DNA of 64,000 nucleotides, from positions 280,807 through 344,806 of the forward strand of contig NZ_KE387164.1 in NCBI RefSeq assembly GCF_000430545.1, in the 5' to 3' direction. Shown in pieces: positions 55,662 to 63,486 of this stretch (position 1 is the stretch's first letter; each line of letters begins with the position of its first letter). Under the pieces are notes generated by a model. The model worked only from the letters and a program-made list of their open reading frames with translations. It did no database searches and was not told where the DNA came from. Origin of the DNA: Tenacibaculum ovolyticum DSM 18103 (GTDB lineage Bacteria; Bacteroidota; Bacteroidia; Flavobacteriales; Flavobacteriaceae). A program made the translations under genes and the position numbers.

Positions 55662-56990
55662 TTATTTCAATTTGATAATTAATAGGTCTGAAAAACCTTT
55701 GTTAACTGTTATGTCTTGATTGTTACTACTGCTTTCTCCAACCGCAATAATTGTTCCGTTTGCCAATTCAATAGCATCATAGCAAAAATCGATTTCTGTA
55801 CCTCCAACTGTTTGTTGCCACTGTTGATTTCCGTTGTTGTCTATTTTAAGGATCCAAGCATCGTTTTGACCTTTATTGGTTAATCCATTGTCAGAACTTC
55901 TTGAACTCCCTGAAATAAGAAAGCCACCATCTAGTGTTTTATGAACTGATCGTCCTACATCAAAACTAGAGCCTCCGTAATTTTTTTCCCAAATTAAATC
56001 TCCATTAGTATTTATTTTGATAATCCAAAGATCTGCTCCACCGTTGTTTTTTAAAACATCTTTGTTTTCACTACGAGTATCTCCAATAATAATGAAATTT
56101 CCATCATTGGTAGGTGTAATTGCTCTGGCTTCGTCAATCTCACTTCCTCCAAAAGATTTTTCCCAAAGAAGCGTTCCTGATTTATCAATTTTAACAATCC
56201 AAAAATCATAAGAACCTTTGTTGTTTTTTATGTCAACATCAACACTATCTGATGCGCCAATCATTAAATAGCCATCAGAAGTTTCGGTAACTCCGTAACA
56301 AGTTTCGGTATTTGTGCCTCCAAAATATTTTCGCCATTCAATATTTCCTGATGAGTTTAGTTTAATACCCCAATAATCACCTCCCGCATGTCGTCTAGCA
56401 GCAGATCGGGCATTTCCTAAGCCTCCAGAGGCGGTTACATCTAAAAGGCTTCCAATAAAAAAACCATTATCATTTGTTTGAATAATACTAAGGCCCTTAT
56501 CTGTTCCAGAAAAACCAGTATTTGTTTTCCAAAGAATATCGCCGTTAGCGTTTAGTTTTAATATCCAAATGTCTTCAAAACCTTCGTTAGCGCTTAAATC
56601 GCCATCGTTACTTTTGTTGTAACCAATAATAGCAAAGCCATTATCGTTAGTTTTAATTATTTGATATGCCTTTTCATCTTTAGAACCACCATATGTTTTT
56701 TGCCATAGTAATTTATCGTTTTTATCAAACTTTAAAACCCAATAATCATATTGTACATTTGTTTTTGTTGTTGAAACATCACCATCAATACTTTGGGTAA
56801 ATCCTAAAACAACATATCCGTTATCAGAAGTTTGAATAACACTTCTAGCTACTTCATTTTTTGTTCCTCCTAAGGTTTTTGCAAAACCTAGTGTTGGATT
56901 TTTAACAACGTTTGGTAGTTGGTCAACATCATTATTACAGCTAATTATTGCAAATATTATGACTAAAAGAGTTGAGGTTTTTTTTAACAT
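55662..56990 (-). CDS. seven-bladed beta-propeller lipoprotein
   Basis: 442 residues: lipobox AIISC (Cys18) with NNDVDQ after it, then seven repeats each starting with a GGS/GGT-type turn and ending in a DxWILKL-type strand (for example YGGSKDEKAYQIIKTNDNGF ... DIWILKLNANG). The blade pattern resembles delta-60-type propellers. It probably binds or displays a ligand at the cell surface. Its ATG abuts the stop of the preceding gene (TAAATG), so it is tightly coupled to it. No catalytic residues are visible. Confidence 0.82.
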   Translation of the reverse strand: MLKKTSTLLVIIFAIISCNNDVDQLPNVVKNPTLGFAKTLGGTKNEVARSVIQTSDNGYVVLGFTQSIDGDVSTTKTNVQYDYWVLKFDKNDKLLWQKTYGGSKDEKAYQIIKTNDNGFAIIGYNKSNDGDLSANEGFEDIWILKLNANGDILWKTNTGFSGTDKGLSIIQTNDNGFFIGSLLDVTASGGLGNARSAARRHAGGDYWGIKLNSSGNIEWRKYFGGTNTETCYGVTETSDGYLMIGASDSVDVDIKNNKGSYDFWIVKIDKSGTLLWEKSFGGSEIDEARAITPTNDGNFIIIGDTRSENKDVLKNNGGADLWIIKINTNGDLIWEKNYGGSSFDVGRSVHKTLDGGFLISGSSRSSDNGLTNKGQNDAWILKIDNNGNQQWQQTVGGTEIDFCYDAIELANGTIIAVGESSSNNQDITVNKGFSDLLIIKLK

Positions 56991-58544
56991 TTATTGCTTT
57001 TGTAAAATAAATAAACCGCTATTAATATCACTCACTACAATTTTACCGCTATTAAAATAAGGGTATACATTCCAAACACCATTAAAATTTGCGGCATCAT
57101 TATCTATATAAGTGTCAAAATAGCCAGTTTCTGTTATTGTTTTACTTTCAATAGCACTAATATCGATAAAACGAACACCTGCTGTGTAGTTCGCTAAATA
57201 AAAAGTGTTGTCTTTTATATATCCGTTATGATCTATAGCTGCTGTTGGACCTGTATAAGAAAAATGCTCAACAGGGTTGTCTAAATCTGTAAAATCAAAA
57301 ATTATATTTCTTGTTTTATTTCCAAAATTTTGTTCATCTAACTCATCACCTAAAATAAAATATTTTTTATCATTTGTAAACCAGCCTTGGTGCGTATATC
57401 CAACATTTGCATACGATATTTTAGAGATATTTTTTGGATTCGATTTATCACTAATATCTACAATAACAACTTCATTTTCATTGCTGCCTATTAAAATTTC
57501 TTTACCTGTGTAATCAGTATCAGGGCCATCATAAATAACAACTTGTGCATCGTGACTATAATTGTCGGTTCCCCATTCTCCTTCCTTTACTGGGTTTTTA
57601 GGGTCTTGTATATTAATAAATAAAGGACCTCCATTGTTTAAAGGTGTTCCATTTAATTTCGTTCCTACTGGATATGCATAACCAGAATCTTCATTAATTA
57701 CGATATTGTGAGCGCGTCCAAACTCTGTAAAATGCGCATCAGCGGTAAAAGTTTCTGGAGCATTAGCTACATTTCTCAATTTTGTTAAATCAAAAACTTG
57801 CATTCCGTGGTTACTTGCTTCGCTTACAATAAAAGCATGGTCTTTATAAACTTTTACGTCGTGCCAAGAACTGTTTACAGTTGCTGTAGGTAATTTACCA
57901 AGATATGTAGGGTTATTAGTATCGCTTATATCAATAAAAACAGTCCCGTTTTCCACTCCCATTATTGCGTATTCTTTATTGGTTGTAGCGTCTGTCCATC
58001 CCCAAGAATCATTTCCTTCGGTAGCTCCAAAAGTACTTAGAGGTATGTGTAAAAGTAAGTCGTAATTATTACAAGGATATATTCCTGCTTTTCCAGAAAC
58101 GCAAGGAACTTTATTCCCCGTAGGAGTATCGTCACATACATCACCTTTTCCGTCATTATCACTATCTTTTTGATCAGGGTTTGCAAAGTCAGGACAGTTG
58201 TCTACAGTGTTTGCTATTCCATCCGAATCGTTATCAGCCTCAGCACTATCACACACATCACCTTTCCCATCATTATCAGTATCTAACTGATCAGGATTTG
58301 CAATTAACGGACAATTGTCATCAATATCTTTTACCCCATCATTATCATCATCATCATCACAAGCATTACCTATACCATCATTGTCAGTATCTAATTGGTC
58401 TTCATTAGCTATGTCTGGGCAGTTATCTGTAGTATTAGCTATTTTATCATCATCTCTATCGTCATCTATTTTTATGGTAGAAGTACAAGAAAATATAGAT
58501 AAAAGTAAAGTAAGATAAATGATTGATTTAATGTGACTACTCAT
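56991..58544 (-). CDS. choice-of-anchor B lipoprotein with thrombospondin type 3 repeats
   Basis: 517 residues: lipobox SIFSC (Cys20), three calcium-binding thrombospondin type 3 repeats (about 28-140, e.g. DTDNDGIGNACDDD), then a LVIVD-repeat propeller of the choice-of-anchor B family (GVENGTVFIDISDTNNPTYLGKLP; HDVKVYKDHAFIVSEASNHGMQVFDL; AHNIVINEDSGYAYPVG). It is the first gene of the four-gene lipoprotein operon. Function of this family is not known; it is presumably surface-exposed. Confidence 0.83.
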   Translation of the reverse strand: MSSHIKSIIYLTLLLSIFSCTSTIKIDDDRDDDKIANTTDNCPDIANEDQLDTDNDGIGNACDDDDDNDGVKDIDDNCPLIANPDQLDTDNDGKGDVCDSAEADNDSDGIANTVDNCPDFANPDQKDSDNDGKGDVCDDTPTGNKVPCVSGKAGIYPCNNYDLLLHIPLSTFGATEGNDSWGWTDATTNKEYAIMGVENGTVFIDISDTNNPTYLGKLPTATVNSSWHDVKVYKDHAFIVSEASNHGMQVFDLTKLRNVANAPETFTADAHFTEFGRAHNIVINEDSGYAYPVGTKLNGTPLNNGGPLFINIQDPKNPVKEGEWGTDNYSHDAQVVIYDGPDTDYTGKEILIGSNENEVVIVDISDKSNPKNISKISYANVGYTHQGWFTNDKKYFILGDELDEQNFGNKTRNIIFDFTDLDNPVEHFSYTGPTAAIDHNGYIKDNTFYLANYTAGVRFIDISAIESKTITETGYFDTYIDNDAANFNGVWNVYPYFNSGKIVVSDINSGLFILQKQ

Positions 58545-58822
58545 AATAATTAGTTTTGAAAAAGCTAAAGTTAAAAATTAATTAAGGAACTAGTTGTTCA
58601 TTTTGATAAAATCTGTTAATTCAATTAGTATTACGGTTAAAATTTGTGAAAATTGTATTGAAAGAAATAATTTTGGTTGTTAAAATAATTACCATCACAA
58701 TTTTATTGTGTGAAAATTACTTGTTTCTTTAAAAGAAAGAACCGTTTTAATGCTGAAATATTTTAAATTTTAGATTTATTTTAAAAGAAGTTGAAGATTT
58801 ATCTTATTTAAGTACTTGTTAT

Positions 58823-58830
58823 TATCTTTG
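58823..58830 (+). promoter_or_regulatory. -7 box of thiL promoter
   Basis: Perfect TATCTTTG ending four bases before the thiL ATG, so the mRNA would start at the AUG. The 290-base gap before thiL otherwise shows no recognisable element, and no thiamine riboswitch is seen. Confidence 0.65.
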
Positions 58831-58834
58831 CAAG

Positions 58835-59881
58835 ATGTTAGAAGATAAAAACCAAGAAAGAACATCATTAGCTGAACTGGGAGAGTTTGGGTTAATTAAC
58901 CACTTAACAAAGCATTTTAAAATATATAATTCGTCAACGAATAAAGGAGTTGGAGATGATGCTGCAGTTATTAGTCCGTCAGATAAAGAGTTATTAGTAA
59001 CTACTGATTTGTTGGTAGAAGGTGTACATTTCGATTTAAGTTATATGCCTTTAAAGCATTTAGGCTATAAAGCTGTAATGGTAAATTTATCAGATGTATA
59101 CGCAATGAATGGAGTTGCTGAGCAAATTACAGTCTCAATAGCTGTTTCAAATAGATTTCCTTTAGAGGCTTTAGAAGAATTGTATGCTGGTATTCAGTTG
59201 GCATGTGATACTTATAATGTAGATTTAATTGGAGGAGATACAACATCGTCTACCAAAGGAATGTTAATTTCTGTTACGGCAATAGGAACTGCAAAAAAAG
59301 AAGACATTGTATATAGAAACGGAGCAAAGGCTACCGATTTAATAGTTGTTTCAGGAGATTTAGGTGGTGCGTATCTTGGTTTACAGGTTTTAGAAAGAGA
59401 GAAACAAGTATTTCAGGTGAATCCTGAAAATCAGCCAGACTTAGATAATTATACTTATTTAATTGAGCGTCAGTTAAAACCTGAGGCTAGAAAGGATATT
59501 TCTGAATTATTAAAAGAGATAGAAGTAAAACCTACATCGATGATTGATATATCTGATGGATTGTCATCTGAAATTATGCACATTTGTACGCAAAGTAAAG
59601 TAGGGTGTAAGATTTATGAAGATAAATTACCATTAGATCCACAAGTAATTTCTACATCTGAAGAGTTTAAAATGGATAGTACAATGATTGCTTTAAGTGG
59701 CGGTGAAGATTATGAATTGTTATTTACTGTTCCTATTGCTGAGTTTGACAAGATAAAGGCAAACCCTAATTTTTCAATTATTGGTCATATAGTAGAAGAA
59801 AATCAGGGAATTAATTTAGTAACTCGAGCAAATCAAGAAATTGAATTAAAAGCGCAAGGGTGGAATTCATTTAAAGAATAA
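58835..59881 (+). CDS. thiL: thiamine-phosphate kinase
   Basis: 348 residues of the AIR synthase-like ThiL family, phosphorylating thiamine phosphate to thiamine diphosphate. The GVGDDAAVI and TTDLLVEGVHFD motifs (metal/ATP), GGDTTSSTKG and MIDISDGLSSEI motifs are all present. The ATG gives the conserved MLEDKNQERTSLAELGEFGLI start and lies four bases after a -7 box. It is a single-gene unit with a terminator downstream. Confidence 0.95.
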   Translation: MLEDKNQERTSLAELGEFGLINHLTKHFKIYNSSTNKGVGDDAAVISPSDKELLVTTDLLVEGVHFDLSYMPLKHLGYKAVMVNLSDVYAMNGVAEQITVSIAVSNRFPLEALEELYAGIQLACDTYNVDLIGGDTTSSTKGMLISVTAIGTAKKEDIVYRNGAKATDLIVVSGDLGGAYLGLQVLEREKQVFQVNPENQPDLDNYTYLIERQLKPEARKDISELLKEIEVKPTSMIDISDGLSSEIMHICTQSKVGCKIYEDKLPLDPQVISTSEEFKMDSTMIALSGGEDYELLFTVPIAEFDKIKANPNFSIIGHIVEENQGINLVTRANQEIELKAQGWNSFKE

Positions 59882-59901
59882 AATGATAATACTATAAGAT
59901 A

Positions 59902-59937
59902 AAAAAAATCACACTTTTTTAAGTGTGATTTTTTTTT
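59902..59937 (+). terminator. terminator after thiL
   Basis: Stem AAAAAAATCACACTT / AAGTGTGATTTTTTT with a TTTT loop, followed by T residues. Confidence 0.9.
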
Positions 59938-59940
59938 ACA

Positions 59941-59954
59941 CCTAAAATTTTAGG
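59941..59954. promoter_or_regulatory. perfect 14-base palindrome upstream of membrane-like gene
   Basis: CCTAAAATTTTAGG, 37 bases before the ATG at 59992. Candidate operator or hairpin; no regulator is known for it. Confidence 0.35.
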
Positions 59955-59991
59955 CATAAAGATTGATGTTTGTAGCCAAACTAAAATTACG

Positions 59992-60804
59992 ATGAAAAAA
60001 GTATTACTACTGTTGTTGTTAATTCCATTTGTTTCCTTTTCTCAGGGAAAATTAAAGAAGGCGAAGCAGAATATAAATCAAAAATCAACCAAAACAACCG
60101 CTTCGGGTAAACGAGTTGTAAAAAGTTCATCTTCTTCAAACTCAAAATCAACGAGTCATTCCAACCTCTCTGATGATTTAGGCTTTTATTCTTTTATAGC
60201 GAAAACATTATTTTGGGGTACTGCTGGTATTGCAATAGGTGAAGCTGAGGAGCGAGATTTAAATCCGTATCCTTATTTTTATGATAATGAAGGAGAGTAT
60301 GCAGCTGAGTTATCAGATACAGGAAGAAAGCAAGGGGTGAAATTGGGCGCAAACTATTTATTTAATACAATTAAAGGAATTGAACTTAATGCAACTTATA
60401 AGCCGATACCTATTATTGGAATAGCTGCTTCTTATATTCATTTTTCAGAGAAAAATAGAACAAAAAATGATGCTTTAGATATTAGCTCTATAATGGTAAA
60501 TTACCATAGAGTACGAGAAAAAAATATTTCGCTTTGGTGGGGTTTAGGAGTTACGCATGTAGGAAACGAAGTTAATAAGTTGGGGTTTACTTATGGTTTG
60601 GGTACAGAGATATATCCTTTTAAGCCAATTAGTATTCATATATCATGGAAAGAAAGTTTTGTTAATAAGAGTGATATAGGTGTTTTTAAATCGCAATTAA
60701 AATATCATTTTAAAAACAAATCTTTCTTTATAGGATACCATCATCATCAAATAGCAGGAGAAAATATTTCTGCACCGATTGTTGGGTTTGAAATAACGTT
60801 TTAA
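59992..60804 (+). CDS. putative outer membrane beta-barrel protein
   Basis: 270 residues with a signal peptide (1-18, MKKVLLLLLLIPFVSFSQ), a basic Ser/Lys-rich linker (about 20-60), then a C-terminal beta-rich region with alternating pattern (GVKLGANYLFNTIKGIELNATYKPIPIIGIAASYIHF ... FIGYHHHQIAGENISAPIVGFEITF), ending in aromatic Phe as outer membrane barrels do. No named family is recognised. It follows a palindrome and stands alone. Confidence 0.6.
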   Translation: MKKVLLLLLLIPFVSFSQGKLKKAKQNINQKSTKTTASGKRVVKSSSSSNSKSTSHSNLSDDLGFYSFIAKTLFWGTAGIAIGEAEERDLNPYPYFYDNEGEYAAELSDTGRKQGVKLGANYLFNTIKGIELNATYKPIPIIGIAASYIHFSEKNRTKNDALDISSIMVNYHRVREKNISLWWGLGVTHVGNEVNKLGFTYGLGTEIYPFKPISIHISWKESFVNKSDIGVFKSQLKYHFKNKSFFIGYHHHQIAGENISAPIVGFEITF

Positions 60805-60897
60805 AAAAAATCATTTTATAGAATAATAAAAAATGGTATAAAAATTGTATCTTGGTCTAGTAGAGAGTAAATTATTAATTAAAAAAATCAAAAAAGA

Positions 60898-61368
60898 ATG
60901 GGAATTTTTTCATTTATTAAAAATGCTGGAGCCAAAGTATTTGGTATCGGAAAAACAACTGAAGAAGAAGCTACAGAAAAATCTGCAAAATTAGTAGATG
61001 CTGTAAATAGTTTAGAATTAACTGTTGAAAATTTATCAGTATCAATTGATGATGATAAAGCAACTGTTACAGGTGAGGCTTCAGATTTAGCAACAAAAGA
61101 AAAAGTTGTTTTAGTTGTAGGTAACACAGAAGGTATTGCATCTGTAGAAGATAATATGACTGTTGCTGAGGTAGAAGAAATTGAAGTTGCAGCAATGGCA
61201 CAATTTCATTCGGTAGTAAGCGGTGATACTTTAGGTAAAATAGCAAAAGAATTTTATGGTGATGCGATGAAGTATACTGTAATTTTTGAAGCAAACAAGC
61301 CAATGTTATCACATCCTGATAAAATTTATCCTGGTCAATTATTAAGAGTACCACCTTTAATGGATTAA
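60898..61368 (+). CDS. lysM: BON-LysM protein (YgaU/Kbp type)
   Basis: 156 residues: a BON domain (about 30-90, KSAKLVDAVNSLELTVENLSVSIDDDKATVTGEA) and a C-terminal LysM motif (about 102-152, HSVVSGDTLGKIAKEFYGDAMKYTVIFEANK ... KIYPGQLLRVP). There is no signal peptide, so it is probably cytoplasmic, like the E. coli potassium-binding Kbp (YgaU), which has the same layout and length. Potassium binding is inference from that similarity. Confidence 0.88.
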   Translation: MGIFSFIKNAGAKVFGIGKTTEEEATEKSAKLVDAVNSLELTVENLSVSIDDDKATVTGEASDLATKEKVVLVVGNTEGIASVEDNMTVAEVEEIEVAAMAQFHSVVSGDTLGKIAKEFYGDAMKYTVIFEANKPMLSHPDKIYPGQLLRVPPLMD

Positions 61369-61398
61369 TCATAACAGATTATTACAATCAAAGTATAT

Positions 61399-61425
61399 AG
61401 CACTGCATTAGCAGTGCTTTTTTTA
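61399..61425 (+). terminator. terminator after lysM
   Basis: Stem AGCACTGC / GCAGTGCT with an ATTA loop, then T residues. The remaining 260 bases up to the next gene show no coding region or RNA I can identify. Confidence 0.88.
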
Positions 61426-61659
61426 TGGGAAAATTAATACCATTTCTAATTTAAAATAACCGTAATAAATCGCCCCTTTTTCCTTTCTATTTCAGAATAA
61501 AAAGAAACCATAGCTAAGGCTATTCTTTAGTTTTATTATTCATATAAAGAAAAAAATCATCATTTTATTTAACAGTGATTTCAAACAAAAACTGGTTTAA
61601 CAGCATTTATTCATGTGTTTTAAACATATGTTTAGTTAAAAAAGGAGCATAATATTTTT

Positions 61660-61667
61660 CATCTTTG
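61660..61667 (+). promoter_or_regulatory. -7 box of EamA gene
   Basis: CATCTTTG has one mismatch to TAnnTTTG, 23 bases before the ATG at 61691. Confidence 0.45.
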
Positions 61668-61690
61668 CATTTTTAAATATAAAAGTAAAA

Positions 61691-62587
61691 ATGAATCAAA
61701 GAACGTTGGCATTAATAGCAGTATCTATTGCGACACTTATTTACGGAGTTACTTTTACGGTAGCAAAAGAAGTAATGCCAATGTATATTAAACCATTTGC
61801 TTTTATAGTACTTCGTGTAGGAGGAGCTGCGATTGTTTTTTGGTTATTAGGTCTTTTTGTAAAGGCAAAACCAATAGAAAAATCAGATTATAAAAAAATT
61901 GTAATGGCTGCATTCTTTGGGGTAGGGTTAAACATGCTCACTTTTTTTAAAGGATTGAGTTATACCACACCAATTAGTGCCTCGGTAATGATGGTTACAG
62001 CACCAATATTGGTTTTAATATTTGCAAGCGTACTTTTAAAAGAACGATTGGTATTACGAAAAATAATAGGAATCATTATCGGTTTAATAGGTGCAATTAT
62101 TTTAATAGTTTATGGTAGTTCATCTGATGCGGATGCTAAAAATATGATGCTAGGGAATTTTTTAGTTTTTATTAATGCTGCATCCTACGCAATGTATTTA
62201 GTTCAGGTAAAAAAACTAATCGCAAAATACAATCCAATAGTATTTGTAAAATGGTTGTATTTATTTGGGTTGTTATTTGTGCTGCCTTTTGGTTTTTTAG
62301 AGCTTACTGAAGTTCAATGGTATTTAATGCCAACCTCAATATATTTAAAAGTAGGTTTTGTTGTTTTATTTACAACTTGCTTAACTTATTTATTTAACCT
62401 GTTTGCATTGTCAAAATTAAAACCAACTACAGTTAGTGTCTTTATTTATTTACAACCAGTTATTGCATCAATTTATGCTTTAATTGTAGGAAGCGATACT
62501 TTAAATACAGTAAAAATAGTAGCAACACTTTTAATCTTTTTAGGAGTCTTTTTGGTTACAAAACAAGTGGTTAGTAAAAATAAATAA
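61691..62587 (+). CDS. EamA-family (DMT) membrane transporter
   Basis: 298 residues with ten hydrophobic helices in two EamA repeats (VSIATLIYGVTFTVAKEVM ... YGSSSDADAKNMMLGNFLVFINAASYAMYLVQ). Drug/metabolite transporters export amino acids or metabolites; the substrate cannot be predicted. A terminator precedes it and a separate promoter follows for the next gene. Confidence 0.9.
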   Translation: MNQRTLALIAVSIATLIYGVTFTVAKEVMPMYIKPFAFIVLRVGGAAIVFWLLGLFVKAKPIEKSDYKKIVMAAFFGVGLNMLTFFKGLSYTTPISASVMMVTAPILVLIFASVLLKERLVLRKIIGIIIGLIGAIILIVYGSSSDADAKNMMLGNFLVFINAASYAMYLVQVKKLIAKYNPIVFVKWLYLFGLLFVLPFGFLELTEVQWYLMPTSIYLKVGFVVLFTTCLTYLFNLFALSKLKPTTVSVFIYLQPVIASIYALIVGSDTLNTVKIVATLLIFLGVFLVTKQVVSKNK

Positions 62588-62590
62588 ATG

Positions 62591-62598
62591 TATCTTTG
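62591..62598 (+). promoter_or_regulatory. -7 box of yicC-gmk promoter
   Basis: Perfect TATCTTTG 20 bases before the ATG at 62619; no clear -33. Confidence 0.6.
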
Positions 62599-62618
62599 CG
62601 CTTCATTAAATTGATGAT

Positions 62619-63485
62619 ATGATACAATCTATGACGGGTTATGGAAAATCCGTATTACATTTACCTTCTAAGAAAGTAACCATTGAAATTAAGTCGCTTA
62701 ATAGTAAAAATTTAGACTTAAATACTAGAATTCCATCTTATTATAAAGAAAAAGAATTAGCAGTTAGAAAAAAACTAGCTAGTAATTTGGTAAGAGGAAA
62801 GATTGACTTTTCTATTTGGATAGAAATGACAGCAGAAGAAACTTCAACAAAAGTTAATAAAAATGTTGTATTAGAATACATTCAGCAATTAAAAAATACA
62901 TTGTTTACAGGTTCTGATAACGATGTGGAATTGTTAAAAATGGCAATAAAAATGCCAGATGCGTTAAAAACTGAACGTGAAGAATTAGATGAAACGGAAT
63001 GGGCTCAGATTGATACTCATATCGATGAAGCTTTAAAAGAAATTATTACATATAGAGTTGATGAAGCTAAGTCATTAGAAGATGATTTTAAATTAAGAAT
63101 AGCAAATATTCAGTCAGCATTAGAAGAAGTTAAGAAATTAGACGGAGATCGAATAGAAAATGTAAAAGTTCGTTTACAAAAGGCTTTAACAGATTTAAAA
63201 GTTGAAATTGATGAAAATCGTTTCGAGCAAGAATTAATTTACTATTTAGAAAAGTTAGATATAAACGAAGAAAAAGTTCGTTTAGAAAACCACTTAATAT
63301 ACTTTTTAGAACAATTAGCTACTGAAGATTCTAATGGGAAAAAATTAGGATTTATTGTTCAAGAAATAGGTAGAGAGGTTAACACTACTGGGTCTAAAGC
63401 TAATTTTGCGCCAATGCAAAAGATAGTAATTCAGATGAAAGACGAATTAGAAAAAATTAAAGAACAAATTTTAAACATTTTATAA
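62619..63485 (+). CDS. YicC/YloC-family endoribonuclease
   Basis: 288 residues: MIQSMTGYGKS start and the EIKSLNSKNLDLNTRIP motif typical of the N-terminal domain, with the C-terminal DUF1732 domain (EKVRLENHLIYFLEQLATEDSNGKKLGFIVQEIGREVNTTGSKAN). Family members cut RNA in stress and in small-RNA turnover. It ends one base before gmk, as is usual (yicC next to gmk). Confidence 0.92.
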   Translation: MIQSMTGYGKSVLHLPSKKVTIEIKSLNSKNLDLNTRIPSYYKEKELAVRKKLASNLVRGKIDFSIWIEMTAEETSTKVNKNVVLEYIQQLKNTLFTGSDNDVELLKMAIKMPDALKTEREELDETEWAQIDTHIDEALKEIITYRVDEAKSLEDDFKLRIANIQSALEEVKKLDGDRIENVKVRLQKALTDLKVEIDENRFEQELIYYLEKLDINEEKVRLENHLIYFLEQLATEDSNGKKLGFIVQEIGREVNTTGSKANFAPMQKIVIQMKDELEKIKEQILNIL

Positions 63486-63486
63486 G

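Noticed and set aside
58181..58518. His/Tyr-rich plus-strand frames of 67-75 codons
   Set aside because: They are antisense to the Asp-rich calcium-binding repeats of the choice-of-anchor B gene.
58545..58834. Possible thiamine riboswitch before thiL
   Set aside because: No conserved TPP-riboswitch segments are visible, and the promoter box lies only four bases before the ATG, which leaves no leader.
61067..61372. Leu/Gln-rich 101-codon minus-strand frame
   Set aside because: It is a shadow of the BON-LysM gene; composition is biased and there is no start signal.
61426..61690. Possible small RNA in the 265-base gap before the EamA gene
   Set aside because: No promoter-terminator pair or stable fold stands out apart from the lysM terminator and the EamA promoter.
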